The notes under the pieces were generated by a model. It was given only the letters and a program-made list of their open reading frames with translations. It had not been told where the DNA came from and ran no database searches. From the NCBI RefSeq assembly GCF_030812335.1, contig NZ_JAUSSN010000010.1:62001-126000 (forward strand): a DNA stretch of 64,000 bases, read 5' to 3'. Both the position numbers and the translations under genes were made by a program. Positions within the stretch are counted from its first letter, which is position 1. Each line of letters begins with the position of its first letter. The stretch comes from Pseudarthrobacter oxydans (GTDB taxonomy: Bacteria; Actinomycetota; Actinomycetes; Actinomycetales; Micrococcaceae). Below, in pieces: positions 51,534 through 60,342 of the stretch.

Positions 51534-52835
51534 TCAGCCGATCAGTGTGGTGATGAGCCGCAGCGACGAGGCGACGATGGCGATGAGGCCGATGGCGCCG
51601 AACAGGTTCTGCCACCATCTGTTCCGCAGGTCCCCGATGACGGATTTCTTATTGGCCATGATGACGATGAGGACGCCGAGCATGGGTGCGATGAGCACGG
51701 TGAGGGACTGGGCGATGACGATCAGTCCGACAGGTGAGGACTGGAAGGACAGTGTGATGACCAGTCCGAAGGCCAGAATGACACCGGTGAAAATGCGGGC
51801 CGTGGGGGATCCGGCTGTGGCGCCGCGGCCGAGGGCGTCGGAGAACATGGTGCCACCGGCGGTGGCGTTGGCGATCATGGATGAAAAGGCGGCCCCGGAG
51901 AGTCCGAGGGCGAAAACCGTGGCTCCGACTGGCCCGGCCAACGGGGTGAAGACGGAGGCCAGGGCGTTGATGGTTCCCGCTTCGGCTCCGGTCTTGCCCA
52001 GCACGGCAGCGGAGACCATGATGACCAGCGCAGTCATGATGCCGGGGGCGACGATTCCGGGAATGGTGTCGACCAGGGTGATGTCCCGGTAGTCGGCGCG
52101 GGTGCGGCCGTTTTCCTTGATGCCGTAGGAGGTGTAGAAAGCGGCATTGATGGAGAAGTTGGTACCGACCAGGGCCACGATGAGGATCTCGCTTCCCGCC
52201 GGAAGGCTCGGGGTCATGCCTTCCATGGCCCGGTACCAGTCCGGTTGGGCGACGATGGTGCTGGCGATGAACGCGATTCCCATGAGCAGGACGATGACCA
52301 GGAGCGCCTTCTCCACGATTCCGTAGACGTTGCGGAAGGCCAGGACGAAACCGACGGCTGCTGTGCAGACGACCGTCCAGAGGACGGGGGAACCGCCGAA
52401 GACCAGTGAGAGGCCGAGGCCGGAGCCGACGGCGTTGCCGACAGAGAACATAAGAGTGATTCCGAAGACACCGCAGCCGGCCAGGACGCCGACCCACTTG
52501 CCGAGATGGTGCTTGATGGCGGTGATCAGGGAACCGGGTGCGGCGATGCCAAGCCGGACGCTCATGTCGGTGAAGAAGATCATGAGGATCGTGGAAACGG
52601 CGATGACCCAGATCAGGGTGTAGTCGTACCGGCTGCCGGCCTGCACGGCGGTGGTGAGGTTGCCGGGTCCGAACTGCCAGGCGCCGACAACAAAGGCGGG
52701 GCCCATGAGGGCGAGGTAGCCCAGGAAGGTCCGCCGTTTGGGCCGGGCTTCCGGGGCCGGGTGGTGGTCGGGTGTGGTGGCCATGTGTCCTCGGTGAGCG
52801 TGCGGGGAGGCAATGGTGTTCTTTGGCTCGCTCAT
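51534..52835 (-). CDS. NRAMP-fold transporter lacking the canonical metal-binding residues
   Basis: A 433-residue, roughly 11-helix protein of the NRAMP (natural resistance-associated macrophage protein) family. FVVGAWQFGPGNLTTAVQAG aligns with the canonical TM1 motif DPGN, but Asp is Gly here. In TM6, GTNFSINAAFYTSYG replaces the Met-Pro-His motif. Both metal ligands used for Mn2+/Fe2+ are thus absent, so a divalent metal substrate is doubtful. It lies 116 bp after a DapA-family lyase gene on the same strand and shares its LacI-controlled promoter, which suggests an organic substrate. GGAGGA precedes the ATG at 52835. Confidence 0.85.
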   Translation of the reverse strand: MSEPKNTIASPHAHRGHMATTPDHHPAPEARPKRRTFLGYLALMGPAFVVGAWQFGPGNLTTAVQAGSRYDYTLIWVIAVSTILMIFFTDMSVRLGIAAPGSLITAIKHHLGKWVGVLAGCGVFGITLMFSVGNAVGSGLGLSLVFGGSPVLWTVVCTAAVGFVLAFRNVYGIVEKALLVIVLLMGIAFIASTIVAQPDWYRAMEGMTPSLPAGSEILIVALVGTNFSINAAFYTSYGIKENGRTRADYRDITLVDTIPGIVAPGIMTALVIMVSAAVLGKTGAEAGTINALASVFTPLAGPVGATVFALGLSGAAFSSMIANATAGGTMFSDALGRGATAGSPTARIFTGVILAFGLVITLSFQSSPVGLIVIAQSLTVLIAPMLGVLIVIMANKKSVIGDLRNRWWQNLFGAIGLIAIVASSLRLITTLIG

Positions 52836-52951
52836 TGCGAGTCCTCCTTCTACAGCGACACTGCTGCTGCGGTCGTCGTTGACCCAATTGGAGAATAAGG
52901 CATGGGATGCAGGTGGCGGGCGGGGCCCCGCCACCTGCCGGGATCCGGAGA

Positions 52952-53887
52952 TCAGACGGGAACGGTGACGCTGCCCAGATTGGCGGACTTCAGTGCCTGT
53001 GCGATTTCGTCGCCGGCGCCTTCGGCCAGGGGGAGCAGCGGCGGGCGGACCGTGGCGTGCTCGAGGATGCCGCGGGCGATGAGGCCTTCCTTGAGGGCGA
53101 CGGTGCCTTCCATGTGCGATCCGCGGTGGTAGACGTTTTTCGTCACGGGCAGGAGGCGGTCGTGGATGGCGCGGGCCGCGGCGTAGTCCTGGGCCTTACC
53201 GGCGGCGATGAGCTCCACCAGCGGCTCGGGGGCGAGTCCGCCGTAGCCGACGAGGGCGCCGTCGACGTCGAACATGGTGTGCAGCAGGTACTCGTCATGG
53301 CAGGTCAGGATCTGCAGGTCCGGGTAGGTGGCGCGAAGGACCGGGATCTCGGTGTCCCAGCGCTTCATGTTCCGTACCCCGTTCTTGGTCGCGAACACGC
53401 CTTCCATGCCGGCAATTTCGAGCTGGGTTTCCAGGTCGTACGTGGCCTTAGTGGCGTCCGGGTACTGGAAGAGGATCAGCGGCAGGCCGGATGTTTCGTA
53501 GATTTCCTTGTAGCGGGTCTGCGGTGCACCCTTCTGGTAGCCAAAGCGAAGCCAGCCGTGGGACGGGTAGACCAGGCCGGCCGCGGCGCCGGCCTCGACC
53601 GCGCGCTTGGCCTCCAGGGCAGCGACCATGTTGCCCTCGCCGGTGATGCCGGCGATGATCGGGATCTGGCCCTTGACGGCGTTCTTGAATTCGCGGATGA
53701 CCAGCGCCTGCTCGTCCTGGGTCAGGAACGTGCCTTCCCCGGCGTGGCCGAGAACAACGAGGCCCTTGACGCCTTCGACGCTGGCGAGCCAGCCGCCCAG
53801 GCGGTGGATCGCGTCAACGTCGACGCTGCCGTCGCGGTTGAACGGAGTTACAGGTGCGGGAACAAGTCCGCGGAGATCGATGGTCAT
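52952..53887 (-). CDS. DapA-family lyase/aldolase of a LacI-controlled operon
   Basis: A 311-residue TIM-barrel enzyme. VPAPVTPFNRDGSVDVDAIH and KGLVVLGHAGEGTFLTQDEQ open the fold. The Tyr lies in PLILFQYPDATKATY and the Schiff-base Lys in EGVFATKNGVRNM. GH rather than GTTGE in the phosphate loop argues against lysine biosynthesis. It is probably a catabolic aldolase or dehydratase giving pyruvate or a keto acid. AGAGGAAG precedes the ATG at 53887. It is the first gene of the unit with the NRAMP-like transporter. Confidence 0.87.
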   Translation of the reverse strand: MTIDLRGLVPAPVTPFNRDGSVDVDAIHRLGGWLASVEGVKGLVVLGHAGEGTFLTQDEQALVIREFKNAVKGQIPIIAGITGEGNMVAALEAKRAVEAGAAAGLVYPSHGWLRFGYQKGAPQTRYKEIYETSGLPLILFQYPDATKATYDLETQLEIAGMEGVFATKNGVRNMKRWDTEIPVLRATYPDLQILTCHDEYLLHTMFDVDGALVGYGGLAPEPLVELIAAGKAQDYAAARAIHDRLLPVTKNVYHRGSHMEGTVALKEGLIARGILEHATVRPPLLPLAEGAGDEIAQALKSANLGSVTVPV

Positions 53888-53933
53888 GAGAGCTTCCTCT
53901 GTCTTGTTGATCGAAGTCCCGCTAGACTGTGAG

Positions 53934-53951
53934 AACGTTTGCGGGAACGTT
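53934..53951. promoter_or_regulatory. Tandem AACGTT LacI-type sites
   Basis: AACGTT cores at 53934-53939 and 53946-53951 are 12 bp apart, in the repeated context GGAACGTTT. They lie at and just after the expected start of the DapA-family gene, a repressing position. Confidence 0.6.
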
Positions 53952-53954
53952 TTC

Positions 53955-53984
53955 ATCATGACGTGTGTTGCACCTCACTGTCAA
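53955..53984 (-). promoter_or_regulatory. Promoter of the DapA-family/NRAMP-like operon
   Basis: Minus strand: TTGACA (53984-53979), 18-base spacer, CATGAT (53960-53955). The consensus -35 and the start near 53948 place the AACGTT sites over the start. Confidence 0.6.
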
Positions 53985-54049
53985 GGGGTGGATTTCAATA
54001 GGGGGAAAATAGAGTGTCTACCAAGACCACAGTGAACAGGAGAACGCAC

Positions 54050-55087
54050 ATGGAACCGGCCAGCCCAGGGACGACCGTTACGCTCAGGGACGTTGCCGCG
54101 GCCAGCGGTGTCAGTCTCTCCACGGCCAGCCGCGCTCTGGATGAGCGGGGAACTGCGTCGAAGTCGGCTGCGGCAGCGCACGTCCGGAAGGTGGCCGAGG
54201 AGCTGGGCTACCGCCGGAACTCCTTCGCCTCCAACCTGCGCAGGGGCGAGACCCGGACCCTTGGGGTGCTCGTGCCGCGGCTCAGTGACACCGTGATGGC
54301 CCTCATGTTCGAAGAGCTCGAGCGGGCGGCGTCGGACCGCGGCTACTTCGCGATGGTGGCCACCAGCGGCGATGATCCCGACGATGAACGCCGCGCCGCG
54401 GAAACCCTGCTCGACCGCAATGTCGACGGGCTGATCCTCGCCACTGCCCGGCTCGACGACGAACTGCCCCGGCACCTGCGCGAACGGGGTGTGACGCACG
54501 CGCTGGTGCTGCGTACGGACGGGGTCAGTCCGTCAGCACTCGGCGACGATGAGGTGGGCGGATACCTGGCGGTCCGGCACCTCATCGACCTCGGGCACCG
54601 TGACATCGCCGTGGTGACCGGGCCGTCCTTCACCTCCACCGGGGTAGCCCGCCTTGCCGGCGCTCGCAGAGCCCTGGACGAAGCGGGCGTCCAGACGCCG
54701 GAGGAATGGCTGATGGCCGCCGGCTACGGCATTGAAAACGGGTTCTCCGCCGGGGAGTCCCTGCTGGTCGGCAACGGCGGGAAACGCCCCAGTGCCGTGT
54801 TCGCCGCCAACGACAACCTGGCCATGGGGATCATCGCGGCCGCCCACCGTTTCCATGTCACGATCGGAGAAGACCTGGCCCTGGTTGGCTACAACGACAT
54901 CCCCCTCTCATCCCGTCTGTCCACCCCGCTCTCTTCGGTGCGGGTACCTCTGGACCAGATCGCCGGCAACGCCATCGACCTCATTGTGAACCCCGGCAAG
55001 GAACCCAGAATCCGGAAATCCATGCCCACGCTGATACCCCGCGAATCGAGCGGTTCACCGAGATACTCCGCACCACACGTTCTCTAG
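54050..55087 (+). CDS. LacI-family repressor
   Basis: A 345-residue regulator. TLRDVAAASGVSLSTASRAL is the headpiece and YRRNSFASNLRRGETR the hinge, followed by LGVLVPRLSDTVMALMFEEL. AGGAG lies 7 bases before the ATG at 54050; GTG 54014 is the alternative. It is divergent from the DapA-family/NRAMP-like operon, whose promoter carries AACGTT sites. A homocysteine methyltransferase gene follows 39 bp downstream. Confidence 0.92.
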   Translation: MEPASPGTTVTLRDVAAASGVSLSTASRALDERGTASKSAAAAHVRKVAEELGYRRNSFASNLRRGETRTLGVLVPRLSDTVMALMFEELERAASDRGYFAMVATSGDDPDDERRAAETLLDRNVDGLILATARLDDELPRHLRERGVTHALVLRTDGVSPSALGDDEVGGYLAVRHLIDLGHRDIAVVTGPSFTSTGVARLAGARRALDEAGVQTPEEWLMAAGYGIENGFSAGESLLVGNGGKRPSAVFAANDNLAMGIIAAAHRFHVTIGEDLALVGYNDIPLSSRLSTPLSSVRVPLDQIAGNAIDLIVNPGKEPRIRKSMPTLIPRESSGSPRYSAPHVL

Positions 55088-55126
55088 AAGGCACGAACGA
55101 ACCGAACCGCTTGGAGTCCAAAAACG

Positions 55127-56095
55127 ATGCCCAGTAACACCAAGCTCTCCCGCATGCTCGCCGGCGGAGCGAACCTTACCGTTGACGGCGCACTTGCCAC
55201 CGAGCTTGAAGCGCACGGCTGCGACCTGGAAGACCCGCTGTGGTCGGCCAAAGTCCTTCTGGAACAGCCGCACCTCGTCCAGCGCGTGCACCGCGATTAC
55301 TTCCGCGCCGGAGCCGCGGTCGCCATCACGGCGAGCTATCAGGCCACGACCCTGGGATTTGCCCGGCGCGGCCTCGGCAAGGAAGAGGCCCTGGAGCTGG
55401 TGGCACTGAGTGTGCGCCTGGCCGACGAGGCTCGGCGCGAGTATTTGGTCGAAAACCCGGATGCGGGCCCCCTGCTCGTAGCAGGATCGGTCGGACCCTA
55501 CGGCGCGTACCTCGCGGACGGATCGGAATACCGGGGCGACTACCTCCTCAGCCCGGACGAGTTCCGGGAGTTCCACCGGCCTCGAATTTCGGCGCTGGTG
55601 GATGCCGGAGCGGACTTTCTGGCCTGTGAGACGCTGCCTTCATTGCCGGAGGCCCAGGCCCTGCTGGCGCTCCTTGAGGAGTTCGACGTCGAAGCCTGGC
55701 TTTCCTTCACGCTGAGGGATGGTGGCCACATCAGTGACGGCACGCCGCTGGCCCAGGTGGCAGAGCTCTGCAGGAAGCAGCCGCTCGCGGTGGCGATCGG
55801 CGTCAACTGCGTGCCGCTGGAACTGGTCTCCCCGGCCCTGGAGGCCTTGGGCAAGGCCACCGAAACGCCACTGATCGCCTACCCGAATTCGGGAGAAACG
55901 TATGACGCAGTCACCAAAACGTGGGGGCCGGCGGCTGCCGGGGACAGCCCGGCGGGCCCACATGGCAAAACGCCCCTAAGCCTTGCGGAGGGAACGCCCA
56001 CCTGGCGTGCACTGGGTGCCCGGCTCGTGGGCGGGTGCTGCCGAACGACCCCGCAGGATATAGCCGCCGTGGCCGGGCTGTCCGACAACCCCTGA
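55127..56095 (+). CDS. mmuM: Homocysteine S-methyltransferase
   Basis: A 322-residue zinc enzyme of the MmuM/BHMT-like family, which makes methionine from homocysteine and S-methylmethionine. LTVDGALATELEAHGCDLED opens the barrel. Zinc cysteines are in AIGVNCVPLEL and VGGCCRTTPQDI. It follows the LacI gene and may be cotranscribed with it, but no S-methylmethionine permease (MmuP) is adjacent. The NRAMP-like protein opposite is not a known partner. Confidence 0.92.
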   Translation: MPSNTKLSRMLAGGANLTVDGALATELEAHGCDLEDPLWSAKVLLEQPHLVQRVHRDYFRAGAAVAITASYQATTLGFARRGLGKEEALELVALSVRLADEARREYLVENPDAGPLLVAGSVGPYGAYLADGSEYRGDYLLSPDEFREFHRPRISALVDAGADFLACETLPSLPEAQALLALLEEFDVEAWLSFTLRDGGHISDGTPLAQVAELCRKQPLAVAIGVNCVPLELVSPALEALGKATETPLIAYPNSGETYDAVTKTWGPAAAGDSPAGPHGKTPLSLAEGTPTWRALGARLVGGCCRTTPQDIAAVAGLSDNP

Positions 56096-56124
56096 CCAGA
56101 ATCCTCCCCGGCGGGGATTGTGAT

Positions 56125-57084
56125 TCAGGAGCCCGCGTAATGGGCGACGGACTGGGCGCCGAGGGCCGCGTCGAGTTCTTCCAGGGTCGGAGGATTCGCT
56201 CCCGGGCGCTGTACGGTAATGGCCGCGGCTGCAGCTGCGGTGTGTCCGAGCTGGTCCAGGACAGCTGGGGCGAAGCCCTCGGTTCCCCGGGTGAGAAAGC
56301 CCAGGATGAGGGCGGACATAAAGGAGTCCCCGGCGCCTATGGTGTCGGCGACTTCGGATTTCACGGCGGGAACGCTGACGTTAGCGGCGGCGGTCGTGAA
56401 TTGTGAGCCTTGCGCGCCCCTGGTGACTACGGTGAGTTCCGCGCCCAAACCGAGAATGTGGGCTGCGGCTTCGTCCAGGCTTTTTTGGGGGTACAGCCAC
56501 CGGGCGTCCTCGTCGCTGAGTTTGACGACGTCGGTCAGAGGCACGAGCTCTTCAAAGATAGCTTTCGCCTCCCTGTGGCTGCCGAGCAGTGCTGGCCTGA
56601 TATTCGGGTCGTAGGTGACCATGCAGTGTCTGTGGGCCTGTTCGAGCAGGGATTTCACGGCGCCGGCACCGGGGCTAAGGAACGTGGCGATCGATCCGGT
56701 GTGCAGGATTCTTGGGAAGCAGGCAGGGGCTGTCGGGGAGAGGTCCCAGGAGATGTCGAACTCGTACGTGGCGGAGCCGTCCGGTTCAAGGGTGGCCGTT
56801 GCCGATGCCGTCCGGGCCAGGGACCGTGATCCGGGCAGAAGCATGACTCCTGCGCTGCGGAGATGGTTTTCGATGGAGACCCCCCGCGCGTCCGGGGCAA
56901 TTGCCGTGAGCAGGCCCGTGGTTACGCCGAGGCGGCCAAGTCCGTAGGCGACATTGGCCGGCGAGCCGCCCGGGTGTTCCACCTGGTGCTGTGACGTTGT
57001 GACCACGTCGATCAGCGCTTCGCCTACCACCATGACGTCGAGCGTCTGGTGAGGGTCGTGCCGGGCTGTCTTGAAGTAATCCAT
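56125..57084 (-). CDS. PfkB-family fructokinase
   Basis: A 319-residue ribokinase-fold sugar kinase. DVMVVGEALIDVVTTSQHQV and HPGGSPANVAYGLGRLGVTT are the N-terminal motifs, and DTIGAGDSFMSALILGFLTR the C-terminal signature with the catalytic Asp. Together with the FrcABC-type importer and GH32 enzyme it is most likely a fructokinase giving fructose 6-phosphate. It lies downstream of the importer genes behind a large hairpin, on the same strand. Confidence 0.9.
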   Translation of the reverse strand: MDYFKTARHDPHQTLDVMVVGEALIDVVTTSQHQVEHPGGSPANVAYGLGRLGVTTGLLTAIAPDARGVSIENHLRSAGVMLLPGSRSLARTASATATLEPDGSATYEFDISWDLSPTAPACFPRILHTGSIATFLSPGAGAVKSLLEQAHRHCMVTYDPNIRPALLGSHREAKAIFEELVPLTDVVKLSDEDARWLYPQKSLDEAAAHILGLGAELTVVTRGAQGSQFTTAAANVSVPAVKSEVADTIGAGDSFMSALILGFLTRGTEGFAPAVLDQLGHTAAAAAAITVQRPGANPPTLEELDAALGAQSVAHYAGS

Positions 57085-57126
57085 GGTCTGTCTCTCGTGG
57101 GAAGCGGATGGCGGGGCGTGTCCGGG

Positions 57127-57174
57127 CCACTTCAGTCCGCGGACCGAAATGGCCCGGTCCGCGGACTGAAGTGG
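57127..57174 (-). other. Large perfect hairpin between the importer genes and fructokinase
   Basis: CCACTTCAGTCCGCGGACC (57127-57145) pairs with GGTCCGCGGACTGAAGTGG (57156-57174) over all 19 bases around a 10-base loop. Each arm also contains the palindrome GTCCGCGGAC. It has no T-run. It probably stops part of the transcription or protects the upstream mRNA. Confidence 0.9.
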
Positions 57175-57187
57175 CGGCAGCCGTTGT

Positions 57188-57982
57188 TCAGGCGCTGGCC
57201 GCACCGGTCATGATCGCAACTGCATCGGTCATGGTGTGGGATTGCGGGGTGATGGTGGCAGCGCACTTGCCCAGGCGCTGGATGTGGATCCGGTCCGCTA
57301 CATCAAACACGTGGGGCATGTTGTGACTGATCAGGATGACTGGCAGGCCGCGGTCCCGGAGGTCCCGGACCAACTGCAGGACCTGGTTCGATTCCCGGAC
57401 GCCGAGTGCCGCCGTCGGCTCGTCCAGCACGACCACCTTTGACCCGAACGCCGCGGCGCGGGCCACGGCGACAGCCTGGCGCTGGCCGCCGGAGAGGTTC
57501 TCCACCGGCACTGTGACGTCCTGGAGGGTGGAGATGCCCAGCCGGGTCAACTCCTGTTTGGCCTTCGTGCGCATGCCTTTGGTATCAAGCATCCGGAACA
57601 CGCTGCCGAGGATTCCTGCACGCCGTTCTTCCCGGCCAAGAAACAGGTTGGAGGCGACGTCCAGGGCCGGCGAAACGGCAAGGTTCTGGTACACCGTTTC
57701 GATGCCGTGGGCACGGGCGTCCTGGGGGCGCTTGAAGTGGACCGGTTGCCCGGACACCATCAGCTCGCCGGTATCCGGAATTTCGGCACCGGTGAGGCAC
57801 TTGATCAGCGTGGACTTTCCTGCGCCGTTGTCGCCGATGATGGCCAGGACTTCGCCGGGGTACAGGTCCAGGCTGACGCCGTCCAGGCCGACGACGCGGC
57901 CGAAGGTCTTGACGAGGTTCCGGGCCTGCAGGATGGGCTGGCGTACTTGGGTTCCGGCCGGCTCCAGGTGGGTGGCGGTCAT
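57188..57982 (-). CDS. Fructose-type sugar ABC transporter ATPase (FrcA-like)
   Basis: A 264-residue single-domain ATPase of the CUT2 group. IIGDNGAGKSTLIKCLTGAE is Walker A, VENLSGGQRQAVAVARAAAF the signature, and KVVVLDEPTAALGVRESNQV Walker B. It has one nucleotide-binding domain rather than the two of RbsA, as in FrcA. GAAAGGTG precedes the ATG at 57982, which overlaps the permease stop by 4 bases. GH32, fructokinase and the shared LacI sites point to fructose as substrate. Confidence 0.88.
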   Translation of the reverse strand: MTATHLEPAGTQVRQPILQARNLVKTFGRVVGLDGVSLDLYPGEVLAIIGDNGAGKSTLIKCLTGAEIPDTGELMVSGQPVHFKRPQDARAHGIETVYQNLAVSPALDVASNLFLGREERRAGILGSVFRMLDTKGMRTKAKQELTRLGISTLQDVTVPVENLSGGQRQAVAVARAAAFGSKVVVLDEPTAALGVRESNQVLQLVRDLRDRGLPVILISHNMPHVFDVADRIHIQRLGKCAATITPQSHTMTDAVAIMTGAASA

Positions 57983-59025
57983 GATTTCACCTTTCGGATC
58001 CACTGGTCGATGGACACAGCGAGGATGATGAGGACACCCACGGCGAGTGTCTGGTAGAGCACGTCAAGGCCTGCGAGGGAGAGCCCGTTGCGGAAGACGC
58101 CCACGATCAGGGCGCCCAGGAGGGTTCCCCAGACGGACCCGCGTCCGCCGAAGAGGCTGGTTCCGCCAATGACCACGGCGGTGATGGAGTCCAGATTCAG
58201 GTCGACGCCGGCGTTGGGGCTGGCTGCGTTGGTGCGGCCGATCTGTATCCAGGCGCCGACAGCCAGGACAGCGCCGGCGGCGAGGTAGACGCTCATGAGG
58301 ACTTTGTTGACGGCGATGCCGGCCAGGCGGGCGGCTTCCTTGTCATCGCCCACTGCGTAGACGTGCCTGCCCCACGCGGTCTTGCCGAGGATGAACGCGA
58401 TGGCGATGTAGAGCAGGAGCATGACGACGACTCCGGTGGAGATCCTGACCGGGCCGACCGGGAATGTGGTTCCGGTCCAGGTGAGCAGGTCAGGCATCGC
58501 CGAGCCGCGCACTGTCGCGCCGTTCGAGTAGAGCAGCGTCAGGGCGATGAAGATATTCAGCGTGCCGAGGGTGACGATGAACGGCGGGAGCCGAAACCGG
58601 GTGACCAGGAATCCGTTAAGGGCTCCGGCTGCGAGTCCCACGATCAAGCCGGCGAGGAGCGCGACAGGTGCGGGCAGTCCGTTGTTGACGGCGAGCTGGG
58701 CCACGACCATCGATGAAAGGATCATGACGGCTCCGACGGAAAGGTCGATGCCTGCGGTGAGGATGATGAGGGTCTGGGCGATGGCCAGGGTGCCGACGAC
58801 GGAGACCTGCTGGGTAATCAGGGAGAGGTTCTCAACCCGCAGGAACCTGTCGTTGAGGAGGCCGAACACGACCACGGCGATGAGAAGTACGAGGGCGGGG
58901 CTGACGGCGGGGTAACGGTGGAGGACATTGCGAATCCGGCTGAGCGGCGTCTGTCGGTCAAGGAATTCCTCCGCCAGGTCGGCGGGCCCTGTGCTTGCCG
59001 GGCCGGCGGTCTGTTGCTGGGTCAC
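57979..59025 (-). CDS. Fructose-type sugar ABC transporter permease (FrcC/RbsC-like)
   Basis: A 348-residue permease with eight to ten helices. LIILTAGIDLSVGAVMILSS is the RbsC signature, and SITAVVIGGTSLFGGRGSVW and GALIVGVFRNGLSLAGLDVL are also typical. AGGATCAACC precedes the GTG start at 59025. It works with the FrcA-like ATPase and the lipoprotein encoded before it. Confidence 0.9.
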   Translation of the reverse strand: MTQQQTAGPASTGPADLAEEFLDRQTPLSRIRNVLHRYPAVSPALVLLIAVVVFGLLNDRFLRVENLSLITQQVSVVGTLAIAQTLIILTAGIDLSVGAVMILSSMVVAQLAVNNGLPAPVALLAGLIVGLAAGALNGFLVTRFRLPPFIVTLGTLNIFIALTLLYSNGATVRGSAMPDLLTWTGTTFPVGPVRISTGVVVMLLLYIAIAFILGKTAWGRHVYAVGDDKEAARLAGIAVNKVLMSVYLAAGAVLAVGAWIQIGRTNAASPNAGVDLNLDSITAVVIGGTSLFGGRGSVWGTLLGALIVGVFRNGLSLAGLDVLYQTLAVGVLIILAVSIDQWIRKVKS

Positions 59026-59134
59026 GGTTGATCCTGATCTTCGGTGGGGTTCGCTAGGGCGGGCCTAGCTCGATGGGTGCAGTGCGGGGAGGCCGGCAGC
59101 GGGCGCCGGCCTCCCCGGCAATGAACTGGGTGGG

Positions 59135-60247
59135 CTACTTTCCCCAGCAGATGTCGGAGGCTTCCGTGGTGGTGATGCTCTTGATGCCGTCGGCCGGCTT
59201 GTCCGTGACGAGTTCGACGCCGGTGTTGTAGAAGTCCAGTCCCGCGGAGTTGGCCGGCTTCTGGCCTGTCTTGGCGAGTTCAACAATTGCCTTGACGCCC
59301 AGTTCGGCCATCTTGACCGGGTACTGCTGGGCTGTGGCACCGATGACGCCGGACTTGACGTTGTTGACGCCGGTGCAGCCGCCGTCCACCGAGACCACGA
59401 GGACGTCCTTCTCTTTGCCGGCCGCCTTCAGTGCCTCGAATGCACCCGCTGCCGCAGGTTCGTTGATGGTGTAGACGACGTTGATGTCCGGGTTCTTGGC
59501 GAGCAGGGTTTCCATGGCGGTGCGGCCGCCGTCCTCGGCACCCTGCGAGGCCTGGCTGCCCACGATCTCGTAGTCGCCTCCCTTGCCGCCGGTGTACGTG
59601 CCGGTCTTGGCTTCGTCGCCGTTCTTTTTGACGTCGACCGTGTCGATTCCGAGGCCCGTGAGGAAGCCCTGGTCCCGGTTGTAGTCAACCGAGACGACCT
59701 TGTCGTCAAAGAGATCGACGAGGGCAATGGTTGCCTTCTCCCCACCCAGCTGGGCTGCGGTCCACTTGCCGATCAGCTCGCCGGCGGCGAAGTTGTCGGT
59801 GGCGAACGTGATGTCTGCTGCGTCTGCCGGGTCCGGCGGCGTGTCCAGGGCGATGACGAACAGCCCCGCATCCCTCGCCTTCTTCAGTGCGTCCACAACG
59901 GAGGGGCCGTTGGGCGTGATCAGGATGCCCTTGTCGCCCTTGGAGATGGCGTTCTCGATGGCCTGGATCTGGGTGTCCTCGTCCCCGTCGGCCTTGCCGG
60001 CTGCGAGCTTCAAGTCCACGCCCTCGGCAGCGGCTGCCTTCTTCGCGCCGTCCTGCATGGAGACGAAGAAGGGGTTGGTGGTGGTCTTGACGATCAGGGA
60101 CACTCCCACCTTTTCGGCGGACGCGCTTCCGGGGGTGGCGGTGGAGGTCCCGCCGCAGGCGGTGAGGCTGAGGGTGCCGAGGGTCAGTACTGCGCCCATG
60201 GCGAGCAAGCGGTGGGTCATGGTGCGCGGGGCTTTGGAACTCAACAT
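59135..60247 (-). CDS. Fructose-type sugar-binding lipoprotein (FrcB-like)
   Basis: A 370-residue CUT2 binding protein. The signal ends LSLTACGG, giving a lipidated Cys. EKVGVSLIVKTTTNPFFVSM opens the ribose-binding-protein fold, with QIQAIENAISKGDKGILITP and LVVSVDGGCTGVNNVKSGVI following. AGGAG lies 6 bases before the ATG at 60247. It is first in the importer operon. A LacI operator lies in front of it. Confidence 0.92.
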   Translation of the reverse strand: MLSSKAPRTMTHRLLAMGAVLTLGTLSLTACGGTSTATPGSASAEKVGVSLIVKTTTNPFFVSMQDGAKKAAAAEGVDLKLAAGKADGDEDTQIQAIENAISKGDKGILITPNGPSVVDALKKARDAGLFVIALDTPPDPADAADITFATDNFAAGELIGKWTAAQLGGEKATIALVDLFDDKVVSVDYNRDQGFLTGLGIDTVDVKKNGDEAKTGTYTGGKGGDYEIVGSQASQGAEDGGRTAMETLLAKNPDINVVYTINEPAAAGAFEALKAAGKEKDVLVVSVDGGCTGVNNVKSGVIGATAQQYPVKMAELGVKAIVELAKTGQKPANSAGLDFYNTGVELVTDKPADGIKSITTTEASDICWGK

Positions 60248-60280
60248 TGAATCTCCTGTTTTCGGGGCACTTCCGATGCC

Positions 60281-60294
60281 TGACAACGATGTCA
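60281..60294. promoter_or_regulatory. LacI operator 1, importer promoter
   Basis: TGACAACGATGTCA, with identical half-sites except for two central bases. It lies at the expected start of the importer transcript and matches two further sites in this region. Confidence 0.85.
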
Positions 60295-60300
60295 TGCCTC

Positions 60301-60329
60301 ATGTAATCAGCGTCACAAGGTAGAGTCAA
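60301..60329 (-). promoter_or_regulatory. Promoter of the fructose importer operon
   Basis: Minus strand: TTGACT (60329-60324), 17-base spacer, TTACAT (60306-60301). The start would be near 60294, at the operator. Confidence 0.55.
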
Positions 60330-60342
60330 TGAAAATTCGAAG

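Noticed and set aside
51534..52835. Calling the NRAMP-like gene mntH
   Set aside because: The metal-binding Asp and Met-Pro-His motif are absent, and its operon context is a lyase and LacI, so the manganese transporter symbol is not supported.
51649..52887. 412-codon minus-strand frame overlapping the NRAMP-like gene in another frame
   Set aside because: Arg/His/Pro-rich out-of-frame shadow of the transporter; no domain or signal.
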